A stretch of 38,410 nt of DNA, taken from contig DFGU01000097.1 of assembly GCA_002371785.1 (NCBI GenBank), positions 1-38,410 of the forward strand. Reading direction: 5' to 3'. Source of the stretch: Bacteroidales bacterium UBA3742 (lineage in GTDB: Bacteria; Bacteroidota; Bacteroidia; Bacteroidales; Paludibacteraceae). Each line of letters starts with the position of its first letter. Position 1 is the first letter of the stretch. The notes beneath the pieces are model-generated. The model was not told the origin of the DNA and searched no databases. It was given only the letters and a program-made list of their open reading frames with translations. Below, piece after piece: positions 31,747 to 38,410 of the stretch. The translations under genes were made by a program, and so were the position numbers.

Positions 31747-32028
31747 TCAACGCAGCTCTATTCTGCGGGTCACGGTCTCGCCGCTCACCTTGGCAAACAG
31801 GCGGTACTCACCGCGCTCCAGTTCAAACTGGGCAAATGTGCCACGCTCCTTTTGCAGCAGACGTCCTTGCATCGTGTAGATGCGCGCTTCCTCCATCTGC
31901 TCCGAGCTTACTACCAGTGTGTTCTCGCGGAAGCGAACCGTAAATATATCATTGCGTTTCGCGGCATCCGCGCTCGTAAATCCTGCCAAAATTGCAACAA
32001 GACTTACAAAATACAACATTTTTTTCAT
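31747..32028 (-). CDS. Mini-protein: signal peptide plus type IX sorting-domain-like fold
   Basis: A 93-aa protein. Residues 1-22 are a signal peptide (MKKMLYFVSLVAILAGFTSA). The remaining 70 residues look like a C-terminal sorting domain of the type IX secretion system: FTVRFRENTLVVSSE, then EARIYTMQGRLLQK, then FELERGEYRLFAKVSGETVTRRIEL. In known cargo this domain follows a large passenger; here there is none. It may be a free-standing decoy, a stump left by passenger loss, or a small surface protein. It has its own promoter, a leader of about 118 nt holding a 22-bp tandem repeat, and a terminator. Confidence 0.78.
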   Translation of the reverse strand: MKKMLYFVSLVAILAGFTSADAAKRNDIFTVRFRENTLVVSSEQMEEARIYTMQGRLLQKERGTFAQFELERGEYRLFAKVSGETVTRRIELR

Positions 32029-32041
32029 CTTTTTCGTCCTT

Positions 32042-32129
32042 TCTTAATACCTTTAAATATAACAGACTAATACTTCCGGACTCATAGACTAATACCTTTC
32101 GGACGTTTGACTAATACCTGTAGTTTCGC
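32042..32129 (-). repeat. 22-bp tandem array in the mini-protein leader
   Basis: Four consecutive units of exactly 22 bp (32042-32063, 32064-32085, 32086-32107, 32108-32129). Each contains a core spelled CTTAATACCT or GACTAATACYT on the plus strand, i.e. AGGTATTAGTC read with the gene. It lies between the predicted transcript start and the start codon. Confidence 0.88.
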
Positions 32130-32152
32130 GCCTATTCATCCGAAATCGACGG

Positions 32153-32184
32153 CAAAATTACAGCTTTCTGCCGACATGACCAAA
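32153..32184 (-). promoter_or_regulatory. Promoter of the mini-protein gene
   Basis: On the minus strand: TTTG (complement of 32181-32184), 20 bp, TAATTTTG (complement of 32153-32160). The TTTG is the end of the T-rich tract that follows the pepD terminator hairpin. It lacks the TTGCRTAT extension. Confidence 0.78.
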
Positions 32185-32192
32185 TAAAAATG

Positions 32193-32222
32193 ACGAAATG
32201 GCACCCAGAGATGCCATTTCGT
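32193..32222 (-). terminator. pepD terminator
   Basis: Perfect 11-bp stem, ACGAAATGGCA (32193-32203) and TGCCATTTCGT (32212-32222), loop CCCAGAGA. On the minus strand it is followed by CATTTTTATTTG. It lies about 40 bp past the pepD stop. Confidence 0.85.
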
Positions 32223-32259
32223 GTTCTATATTTCCTATTACGTATTCCTTACGTAGGAT

Positions 32260-33705
32260 TTAGAAGGCTTTCAATGCAGCCAGTACATAGTGGTAGAATT
32301 GTTGTACTGTCTTGATATTCACGCGCTCATCGGGGCTGTGCGGGTGCTCGATGGTGGGGCCGAACGAAATCATCTGCATATCGGGGTAGTTGCGTCCGAT
32401 GATGCCGCACTCCAGTCCGGCATGGATGATCACGACGCGCGGCTCGTGGCCGAACTCCTGACGATAAACGTCCTGCATGGTCTTGAGCAGCGGACTCTTG
32501 AAGTTGGGTTTCCATCCCGGATACGACCCCGAGAACACTACGTCGGCACCGGCCAACGAGAAGGCCGAGTGGATCACCGACTGCAGTTCCTCCTTGCGGC
32601 TCTCTACGCTGGAGCGGGTGAGGCAGCAGACCGTCACCTTCCCGTCTTTCGTGTCGATCATAGCCAGGTTGTTGCTGGTCTCTACGATGTCGGGCATCTC
32701 GGGAATCATGCGATATACGCCGTGCGGGCAGAGCGTGATAGCGTGGATCAGGAAGTCCTGAACGTCCTCGGGCATCTCCGTCTTGGGGCACGCCACCTCT
32801 TCGGCGGTCAACTTGAGGTCGGGCTCTATGCCGTCGAATTCCACGAGCAGCTGGTCCTCCATGCGGGCCACCAGGTCGCAGAGGTCGTCATAGCTCTCGG
32901 CGGGGATGGTCACGATAGCCGAGGCCTCGCGCGGGATGGCGTTCCTGAGGCTTCCGCCCTCTACCGATGCCAGACGGGCTTCGTAGTGGATCACAGCCTC
33001 TTTCAGTACGCGGAACAGTTGCTTGATAGCGTTGGCGCGCTGCAGGTGGATATCGCATCCCGAGTGGCCGCCCTTGCAACCCGTCAGGCTGATACGTACG
33101 GCGATGTCGCCCTCTTCGGTCTCTACGGGTTCGAAGTCAAAGGTAGCGGTGGTGTCCACGCCGCCGGCGCAACCTACGTACAGTTCGCCCTCGGTCTCCG
33201 AGTCGAGGTTGAGCAGGTATTTGCCGCGGAGCCATCCGCCCTTGAGGTCGAACGCACCGTACATGCCGGTCTCTTCATCCACGGTGAACAGTGCCTCTAA
33301 CGGGGGATGCACGGCGTTCTTGTCGGCCAGGATAGCCATGGCGGTCGCAACGCCGATACCGTTGTCGGCACCCAGAGTCGTACCGTTGGCCGTTACCCAC
33401 TCGCCGTTCTCCTCTACATAGGCCTCGATCGGATCTTTCTCAAAGTCGAAGACGCGGTCGTTGTTCTTCTGCGGCACCATGTCCATATGGCCTTGCAGGA
33501 TGATACCCGGATGGTTTTCCATGCCGGCCGACGCCGGTTTGCGGATCAGCACGTTGCCGATCTCGTCCTGCAGGGTCTCCAGCCCCAGGCTCTTACCGTA
33601 ATTGACCAGGAAGGCAGCTACTTCCTCTTTCTTTCCGCTCGGACGCGGAATTTGTGTTAGGGCGTGGAAACTCTCCCACAATCCCTTCGGCTCCAAATTT
33701 TTCAT
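32260..33705 (-). CDS. pepD: Aminoacyl-histidine dipeptidase (PepD family)
   Basis: A 481-aa cytosolic M20/M28-type zinc dipeptidase that hydrolyses Xaa-His and other dipeptides. Metal and catalytic motifs: GHMDMVPQ (His, Asp), TTLGADNGIGVA (bridging Asp), DEETGMYGA (catalytic Glu, Glu ligand), LDSETEGELYVGCAGG and CLTRSS. No signal peptide. It follows ansA by 92 bp on the same strand, across an AAGACCGC repeat; together they fit peptide and amino-acid use. Confidence 0.94.
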   Translation of the reverse strand: MKNLEPKGLWESFHALTQIPRPSGKKEEVAAFLVNYGKSLGLETLQDEIGNVLIRKPASAGMENHPGIILQGHMDMVPQKNNDRVFDFEKDPIEAYVEENGEWVTANGTTLGADNGIGVATAMAILADKNAVHPPLEALFTVDEETGMYGAFDLKGGWLRGKYLLNLDSETEGELYVGCAGGVDTTATFDFEPVETEEGDIAVRISLTGCKGGHSGCDIHLQRANAIKQLFRVLKEAVIHYEARLASVEGGSLRNAIPREASAIVTIPAESYDDLCDLVARMEDQLLVEFDGIEPDLKLTAEEVACPKTEMPEDVQDFLIHAITLCPHGVYRMIPEMPDIVETSNNLAMIDTKDGKVTVCCLTRSSVESRKEELQSVIHSAFSLAGADVVFSGSYPGWKPNFKSPLLKTMQDVYRQEFGHEPRVVIIHAGLECGIIGRNYPDMQMISFGPTIEHPHSPDERVNIKTVQQFYHYVLAALKAF

Positions 33706-33728
33706 ATAGTATAGTTATATAAGTAAAT

Positions 33729-33800
33729 CAGTCTTTTAGGCTCATGAGAGCCGGTCTTTTAGCGTAGCGGTCTTTACTCTTTTAGCGCCAGCGGTCTCTA
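33729..33800 (-). repeat. AAGACCGC repeat between ansA and pepD
   Basis: Read with the genes, starting in the ansA TAG: GAGACCGCTGGCGCTAAAAG, then AAGACCGCTACGCTAAAAG, then ACCGGCTCTCATGAGCCTAA. The variable centres are small palindromes (the third has perfect 5-bp arms GGCTC and GAGCC). Confidence 0.85.
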
Positions 33801-34829
33801 ATCCACCGTCACTTCCCCACACAGGCTCGTTCCTATCAGCGCGCGTACGCGTTCCAAATCGTCCGGGTGTTCGCCCAAGAGGAGCATCATCTTCGTCAGC
33901 AGCGCCTCCGTGGTGATATCATAGCCCGAGAGCACACCGGCACGCATCAGGTTGAGCGACACGGCATATAGGCCCATCTCCACCGATCCGGTGTTGCATT
34001 GCGTCTTGTTGACAATCAGTATGCCGCGATCTACGGCCGCTTTCAGTTCGTCGTACAGCCACTCGGCCGAGGGCGCATTGCCTGCGCCGAAGGTCTCCAG
34101 CGCCACGCCTCGGAGTCCCGGCGTCCTAAGCAGGCTGCGAACCACCTCCGGCTGGATGCCGGGGAAGAGCTTCAGCACCGCTACCCGAGTATCAAACTCC
34201 GTATGCAGCGTCAGCGGCAGGTTCGGGTCGCTATAGTGAATCAGGTGAGGCTGGTAGGTGATGTGTACGCCGGCCTTGGCCAGGGCAGGGTAGTTGTAGC
34301 TGTTGAAGGCCGAAAAATGCTCGGCGTTGCGCTTTGTCGTACGGTTGGCGCGGAAGAGGCGGTCCTCGAAGTATATCGCTACCTCCGGCACTACGGCATT
34401 GCCCTCTTCGTCCTGCTCGGCCGCTATCTCGATGGCTGTCAGCAGGTTCTCACGCGCATCGCTACGCAGCACGCCTACGGGCAACTGGCTGCCGGTGAAC
34501 ACCACGGGTTTCCCCAGGTTCTCCAGCATGAAACTGAGCGCCGAGGCCGAATAACTCATCGTGTCGGTGCCGTGCAGGATGACGAAGCCATCGTACTCCT
34601 CGTAGTGGTCATACACCATCTCGGCCATGCGTCGCCAGCTGTCGGGACCGATGTCCGACGAGTCGATCATGGGGTCGAAGGCTTGTATATCCACTTGAAT
34701 ACTACCGGCAAAAAGTTCGGGCATGAAGGCCTTGAAGGTCTCCAAGTCGGCGGGCACCAGGGCGCCGCTCGTCTGCTCACGCACCATCGTAATGGTGCCA
34801 CCCGTAGAGATCAGCAATACTTTGCTCAT
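33798..34829 (-). CDS. ansA: L-asparaginase (type I, cytoplasmic)
   Basis: Hydrolyses asparagine to aspartate and ammonia. The 343-aa protein has both catalytic threonine motifs: STGGTI (residues 8-13) and HGTDTMSYSASALSFML with GTD. Asp in SSDIGPDSW and the C-terminal oligomer region are also present. No signal peptide, so it is the cytoplasmic type. First gene of the ansA-pepD unit; the leader is only about 17 nt. Confidence 0.95.
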   Translation of the reverse strand: MSKVLLISTGGTITMVREQTSGALVPADLETFKAFMPELFAGSIQVDIQAFDPMIDSSDIGPDSWRRMAEMVYDHYEEYDGFVILHGTDTMSYSASALSFMLENLGKPVVFTGSQLPVGVLRSDARENLLTAIEIAAEQDEEGNAVVPEVAIYFEDRLFRANRTTKRNAEHFSAFNSYNYPALAKAGVHITYQPHLIHYSDPNLPLTLHTEFDTRVAVLKLFPGIQPEVVRSLLRTPGLRGVALETFGAGNAPSAEWLYDELKAAVDRGILIVNKTQCNTGSVEMGLYAVSLNLMRAGVLSGYDITTEALLTKMMLLLGEHPDDLERVRALIGTSLCGEVTVD

Positions 34830-34852
34830 ACGCGTCTATCAGAAATCTGCTG

Positions 34853-34884
34853 CAAAGGTACGACAAATTTTCCAAATTTGCAAG
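34853..34884 (-). promoter_or_regulatory. ansA promoter
   Basis: On the minus strand: CTTG (complement of 34881-34884), 20 bp, TACCTTTG (complement of 34853-34860). Confidence 0.8.
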
Positions 34885-35000
34885 ATTTAGGCGTAAAAAA
34901 TCAAAAATGCTGGCATAATTTGTGTTTTTACGGCTAAAAATTGTAGTTTGCACGAAAGTACTACAAATTCCCCCTCGGCGTCCGAAATCGCTCCAAATTC

Positions 35001-35071
35001 CTACCCCCTCTCCTTATACGCCTGCGGATAGTGCCGGTGGCGCGCTTGAAGTAACGGCAGAAATTGGCTGT
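35001..35071 (-). pseudogene. Remnant of an AraC-family regulator C-terminus
   Basis: Minus-strand translation gives TANFCRYFKRATGT in one frame and PQAYKERG-stop in the next. Joined by one missing base near 35024-35028, they read TANFCRYFKRATGTxPQAYKERG, the end of the AraC/XylS helix-turn-helix signature (F-x3-F-x-R-x2-G-x2-P). An in-frame stop lies shortly upstream and no further homology is seen, so only the last 25 or so codons remain. It sits where the core genome gives way to the accessory region. Confidence 0.7.
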
Positions 35072-35116
35072 AAAAACAAACAAAATCTACTTTTCCGAAA
35101 AATTTTTGCTCAAAAT

Positions 35117-35148
35117 CTTGCATATGTTGCAAAAAATGTGTATCTTTG
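35117..35148 (+). promoter_or_regulatory. Promoter of the fimbrillin-like gene
   Basis: CTTG at 35117-35120 (TTGCATATG), 20 bp, TATCTTTG at 35141-35148. The predicted leader runs about 220 nt to the start codon at 35376 and holds the G9 tract and a hairpin. A 33-codon open frame (35176-35277) crosses the G tract. Confidence 0.78.
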
Positions 35149-35233
35149 CAGCGTTTTTTATAAAATGCGAGTATAATGCTTACACATTGCACATACGGCA
35201 CTCATAGCCAACGAATTACCTCTGCTGCCATAT

Positions 35234-35242
35234 GGGGGGGGG
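35234..35242. repeat. Homopolymer tract of nine G
   Basis: Nine consecutive G in the predicted leader of a surface lipoprotein gene. Tracts of this kind are prone to slipped-strand change of length and are classic sites of phase variation. Confidence 0.85.
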
Positions 35243-35306
35243 TATTCGCATACCTCGCCTCCGCAGACCTATTGTAAGCAACCCACAGACCAACGCAACG
35301 CTATCA

Positions 35307-35339
35307 CAAGCGGTGCCCGTAATTCGCGGGTGCCGCTTG
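35307..35339 (+). other. Leader hairpin before the fimbrillin-like gene
   Basis: CAAGCGGTGCCCG (35307-35319) and CGGGTGCCGCTTG (35327-35339) form a 13-bp RNA stem with two wobble pairs and loop TAATTCG. It ends 36 bp before the start codon. No T-run follows at once, so it is more likely a translational or stability element than a terminator. Confidence 0.6.
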
Positions 35340-35375
35340 CGCGTATATAATTGTTAATTTTTGATTACATAAATA

Positions 35376-36518
35376 ATGAAGAAAATCTACACTCAGCCAC
35401 GCATAGAGACCGTGGCAACCACACCGCAGCTGATTCTCTGCGCCAGCGGAGGTATCAAAGCGCAAATCTCCGGTTACGGCACAAAAGCAAGCGGCAGCGG
35501 CTTTACCCAGACTTTTGTATGGCTGGCAGGCGCGGTCTGCTCGTCCTTGCTTTTCCTCGGCACAGCGTGCAGCACCAACAACCCCGACCAACCCAAGCAG
35601 CAGGCGGAACTCAAACCCCGCACGCTGATAGTGACGCAGCAAGCCGTCAGCAAGGTCACACCTGAGTCAGCCGTCAGACGTCTTCCGCAGGCGACGATCA
35701 CGGAGAACGGTGATGGGCTCGATGCCCTATGGGAGATAAACGATGCGGTGTTCTACCGCAATCTGAGCCGCAACGAATACTACGACGAGGAAACGGATAG
35801 TTACCCCGACCTCTTCGGCACGCTCCGTGCAGACAAGGCGGAGCGTATCGCGTCGTTTACAGGCGACCGCGTCTGGTGTACAGAGGATGACCAACTGGCG
35901 CTTATCTATCCTGCGCTTGATGTAGAGAACCATCCGGAGTTGTTCACGTTCCACGAAAGCCCTCTGTCTGCGGAATACACCATCTCCGTAGCCGGACAGG
36001 ACGGCTCCTTGGCAACCTTGGCGAAGGATTTCCACCATATATACGGTATCGCGAGTGTAGTGTCCGTCACGGAGACCACCGCCAATGCGGAGCTGGCGCA
36101 GATGAAGAGCCTGATGACGGTCTGCAAGTTCTCCTTTGAGGATAAAGACCATCCGGGTACGTCGCTCCCGATCAGCACGCTTGAAATCAAAATTGGCGGC
36201 GAAGCCTACTACGTCAACACTTATCCGCAACAGGGCACGGTGTCCATCGCGCAGAACGTATCCGCATGGGATGTATCCGTAGATCCGGAGTGGAAAACCA
36301 CCGGCGAAGGCGGCAAGCCGCTCACCATTGACACAAAAGGGGTAAATCCGACGGAGGTGTATGTTGCGCTGTTCCCGGACATGGGAGCAACCTATTCCTT
36401 CACCGTCACCAGCACAACCGGTGCCGCCACTGACGGCACCTACACCGGCACGGCTACCGCCGTCCTTAAAGAAGGCGAGTTTGTGCCTGCCACCGGGCTA
36501 AGGCTCGTAAAGCAGTAA
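35376..36518 (+). CDS. Fimbrillin-like surface lipoprotein with an unusual N-terminus
   Basis: A 380-aa protein. The first 26 residues (MKKIYTQPRIETVATTPQLILCASGG) resemble the opening of a class of small Bacteroidales proteins. After about 25 Gly/Ser-rich residues comes a hydrophobic stretch and a possible lipobox, SSLLFLGTAC, so the lipoprotein signal is internal. The rest resembles fimbrillin/Mfa-type lipoproteins: strand-rich, with LWEINDAVFY, YVALFPDMGATYSFTVTSTTG and a closing YTGTATAVLKEGEFVPATGLRLVKQ. The export signal may in reality start further in, or the gene may be a fusion. Behind a G9 tract, so possibly phase-variable. Confidence 0.65.
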   Translation: MKKIYTQPRIETVATTPQLILCASGGIKAQISGYGTKASGSGFTQTFVWLAGAVCSSLLFLGTACSTNNPDQPKQQAELKPRTLIVTQQAVSKVTPESAVRRLPQATITENGDGLDALWEINDAVFYRNLSRNEYYDEETDSYPDLFGTLRADKAERIASFTGDRVWCTEDDQLALIYPALDVENHPELFTFHESPLSAEYTISVAGQDGSLATLAKDFHHIYGIASVVSVTETTANAELAQMKSLMTVCKFSFEDKDHPGTSLPISTLEIKIGGEAYYVNTYPQQGTVSIAQNVSAWDVSVDPEWKTTGEGGKPLTIDTKGVNPTEVYVALFPDMGATYSFTVTSTTGAATDGTYTGTATAVLKEGEFVPATGLRLVKQ

Positions 36519-36547
36519 AATCTCAAAGCTGACAGCTGAATATATAT

Positions 36548-36784
36548 ATTGCCGGATAAATCCTCCGGCAAAAATGTGTTCTTTGACATATTCGGACTTC
36601 TGCCTGATTGCGTTGCAATCATTCCCCCGAATGTAGGAGGGAGGTGCTTTGCACATTTTTGCAAGGCTGACGCCTGAATATATACTTTCGCCGAATACTA
36701 ATTGTATGCAAGCATCCTTTTATTATTCTGCGAAACCATATTGCCGGATAAATCCTCCGGCAAAAATGTGTTCTTTGACATATT
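36548..36784. repeat. Pair of 45-bp direct repeats, each with a perfect hairpin
   Basis: Identical 45-bp copies at 36548-36592 and 36740-36784. Each opens with the inverted repeat TTGCCGGA-(TAAATCC)-TCCGGCAA and closes with GTGTTCTTTGACATATT. Looser repeats nearby: GCTGACNNCTGAATATATA (about 36530 and 36665) and GGCAACATGTG (36802 and 36846). The 0.5-kb gap to the ATPase gene otherwise holds no gene I can support; it looks like eroded mobile or regulatory sequence. Confidence 0.85.
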
Positions 36785-36950
36785 GGATTACCGCTCGCGG
36801 TCGGCAACATGTGTGCAATTGTCGATACCGCGATGCTAAATCGACGGGCAACATGTGCCTCCGCTCTCCCCACAACGAATCGAATTTCTTGGCAGAAACA
36901 CGATTTTTTGCGGGGGCCCCGGATATTTTTGCAAGTTTTTTACCAAAACT

Positions 36951-36982
36951 CTTGCGTATATGCAAAATTTGTTGTACCTTTG
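36951..36982 (+). promoter_or_regulatory. Promoter of the AAA ATPase gene
   Basis: CTTG at 36951-36954 (TTGCGTATATGCAA), 20 bp, TACCTTTG at 36975-36982, about 60 bp before the start codon. Confidence 0.82.
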
Positions 36983-37042
36983 CAGCGGATTTCAATCCGA
37001 AAACGGTCGTAATTGCGACATAATTCGTAATACAAACACATT

Positions 37043-38362
37043 ATGGATATACAAAGAAACGAGTATGTAGAGCGGCTTTTCGCCAAAAGTTGGAATGGTA
37101 AAGTGAAGATAATTACCGGTATAAGACGTTCCGGCAAGTCGTTCCTTCTATCCCATCTGTACAAGCAATTTCTTATCAATAAAGGCGTTAAGAATGATTG
37201 TTTCGTGGAAATAGATTTAGAGGACGACTCCAATGCAGCCTATCGTAATCCGCAAGTCTTGTCAGAATATGTGAGGGCTAAGTGTAAAAACAAACGACGT
37301 AAATATTATGTCTTTATCGATGAGATACAACGCTGCTCCAAGGTATTGGCTCCGAATGTAGATTTATCGCAAGTAGCAGAAGAAGACAGAGAGCTGCTAT
37401 ATATTACGTTCTATGACATCTTAAACGGCTTGCGTAAACAACCGAATATAGATGTATATGTTACCGGCAGTAATAGCAAGATGCTGTCATCGGATATCGT
37501 AACTTATTTCCGTGACCGTGGTAGTGAAATCAAGGTTTACCCGCTTTCCTTCGCAGAGTATTATGCTTATGCCGGAATGGACAAACGGGATGCATTGGAC
37601 CGGTATCTGGAGTTCGGCGGTATGCCATTAGCTGTACTTGAGCCCAATGAGCAGGAGAAACGCAATTATCTGGCGGGGCTGCACAAGAATGTGTATATGA
37701 AGGATATTGTAGAGCGCCACAAACTAAAGGACGATGTTATTATTGATGCGTTGACGGATGCTGTGTATTCATCAATCGGTTCGCTATCCAACCCCTATAA
37801 GTTTGCCAACACAATAACATCCGTTATGGCACATAAGACTACGGATAAAACCATCAAAGGCTATTTGGAGTATTTGGAAGATGCCTATCTCATTTCTCAC
37901 GCAGAACGCTACGATGTAAAAGGGAAACGCTATTTCGAGAATATCAAGAAGTATTATGCGATGGATCTGGGGCTTCGCAATGCACGGCTTAATTTCCGCC
38001 AGCAAGAGCGCAGCCATCTGATGGAAAACATGATATACAATGAGTTGATACGAAGAGGCTACCGGGTAGATGTCGGCGTGGTGGAAGTGGAAAGAGTGGT
38101 GGACGGCAAACGCCAACAGTCGCAATATGAGATTGATTTTATCGTCAATACAGGTTCCGAACAACTATATATTCAGTCTGCATTGAATGTGGATACGAAG
38201 GGAAAAATGGAGCAGGAAACATTCTCGCTGCGTAACATACGCGACTCTTTCCGCAAGATTGTGATTCTGGATGGCAATACGCATCCATGGATGAATGACG
38301 AAGGAGTAACCTTTATGGGAGTGATACCATTCTTACTCGGCATAGATAAGGCATTGATATAA
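37043..38362 (+). CDS. AAA ATPase with DUF4143 C-terminal domain
   Basis: A 439-aa protein of the AAA_14/DUF4143 family, very common in gut Bacteroidales and usually present in many copies. Walker A is GIRRSGKS (about residues 28-35) and Walker B is YYVFIDEIQ (about 91-99); VTGSNSKML follows as sensor. The C-terminal DUF4143 part has LLENMIYNEL-like MENMIYNELIRRGY and EIDFIV, a nuclease-fold-like signature. The role is unknown; mobile or defence links have been suggested for the family. Base composition is clearly more AT-rich than the genes to the left, suggesting transfer, although its promoter is of the local type. The last 48 bases of the window hold nothing recognisable. Confidence 0.9.
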   Translation: MDIQRNEYVERLFAKSWNGKVKIITGIRRSGKSFLLSHLYKQFLINKGVKNDCFVEIDLEDDSNAAYRNPQVLSEYVRAKCKNKRRKYYVFIDEIQRCSKVLAPNVDLSQVAEEDRELLYITFYDILNGLRKQPNIDVYVTGSNSKMLSSDIVTYFRDRGSEIKVYPLSFAEYYAYAGMDKRDALDRYLEFGGMPLAVLEPNEQEKRNYLAGLHKNVYMKDIVERHKLKDDVIIDALTDAVYSSIGSLSNPYKFANTITSVMAHKTTDKTIKGYLEYLEDAYLISHAERYDVKGKRYFENIKKYYAMDLGLRNARLNFRQQERSHLMENMIYNELIRRGYRVDVGVVEVERVVDGKRQQSQYEIDFIVNTGSEQLYIQSALNVDTKGKMEQETFSLRNIRDSFRKIVILDGNTHPWMNDEGVTFMGVIPFLLGIDKALI

Positions 38363-38410
38363 TAGTCATAAAAACAACTACTATTTTTTAAGCGGTAATC
38401 TAATAAAGCG

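Overview
This window looks like chromosome from a member of the Bacteroidales, probably gut- or rumen-associated; the family cannot be fixed from sequence alone. The evidence is (i) promoters of the Bacteroidetes type, a TTTG box about 20 bp upstream of TAnnTTTG, seen in front of most transcription units; (ii) a short primary sigma factor of 286 aa; and (iii) Bacteroidetes-restricted families (DUF5686, DUF6242, DUF3127, DUF5063, Bacteroidales-type glycogen phosphorylase, fimbrillin-like lipoprotein, a type IX sorting-domain-like mini-protein). Genes are GC-rich and spacers are very AT-rich.

Layout. 0-1.6 kb: a periplasmic coiled-coil protein and a 0.9 kb spacer full of tandem repeats. 1.6-5 kb: ddl (cell wall), a polyprenyl diphosphate synthase, an unknown conserved protein, and a convergent 5-formyl-THF cyclo-ligase. 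5-9.3 kb: DUF6242 lipoprotein, pgk, an SSB-like DUF3127 protein and a membrane-anchored phosphoesterase. 9.3-16 kb: recO, then rpmH, rbfA, a LolC/E-type permease, a lipoprotein, a XerC/D recombinase and a DUF5686 outer-membrane protein. 16-20.9 kb: glgP, ribD, then divergent prmC-recX. 20.9-25.7 kb: a minus-strand operon DUF5063, 3'-5' exonuclease, alkaline phosphatase, divergent from a response regulator, rpe and a beta-barrel protein. 25.7-34.9 kb: rpoD, tRNA-Arg(UCU), mpl, tig, typA, a sorting-domain-like mini-protein, pepD and ansA. 34.9-38.4 kb: an accessory region with an AraC-regulator remnant, a fimbrillin-like lipoprotein behind a G9 tract, hairpin repeats and an AT-richer DUF4143 AAA ATPase that looks transferred.

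The most unusual feature is a system of micro-repeats. Short arrays of 3-8 degenerate 7- or 8-bp monomers (also 11-, 22- and about 22-24-bp units) sit at about fifteen gene junctions. They often begin exactly at a stop codon, which the repeat itself supplies, and sometimes fill the whole stop-to-start gap. The same monomers recur at unrelated loci: GTCGWWR-type heptamers, octamers of the form NNATNAAC, and an AAGACCGC unit with a variable palindromic core. Similar heptamer/octamer runs lie in frame inside conserved genes (ddl, polyprenyl synthase, ribD twice, prmC).

Other points of note: a response regulator that has lost its phospho-acceptor Asp and seems to be leaderless; an extended TTGCRTAT promoter element; terminators whose T-tracts run into the next promoter; and a ribulose-phosphate epimerase with an altered MSVNPGFGGQ loop. 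Family calls rest on recognised motifs, not on database searches.
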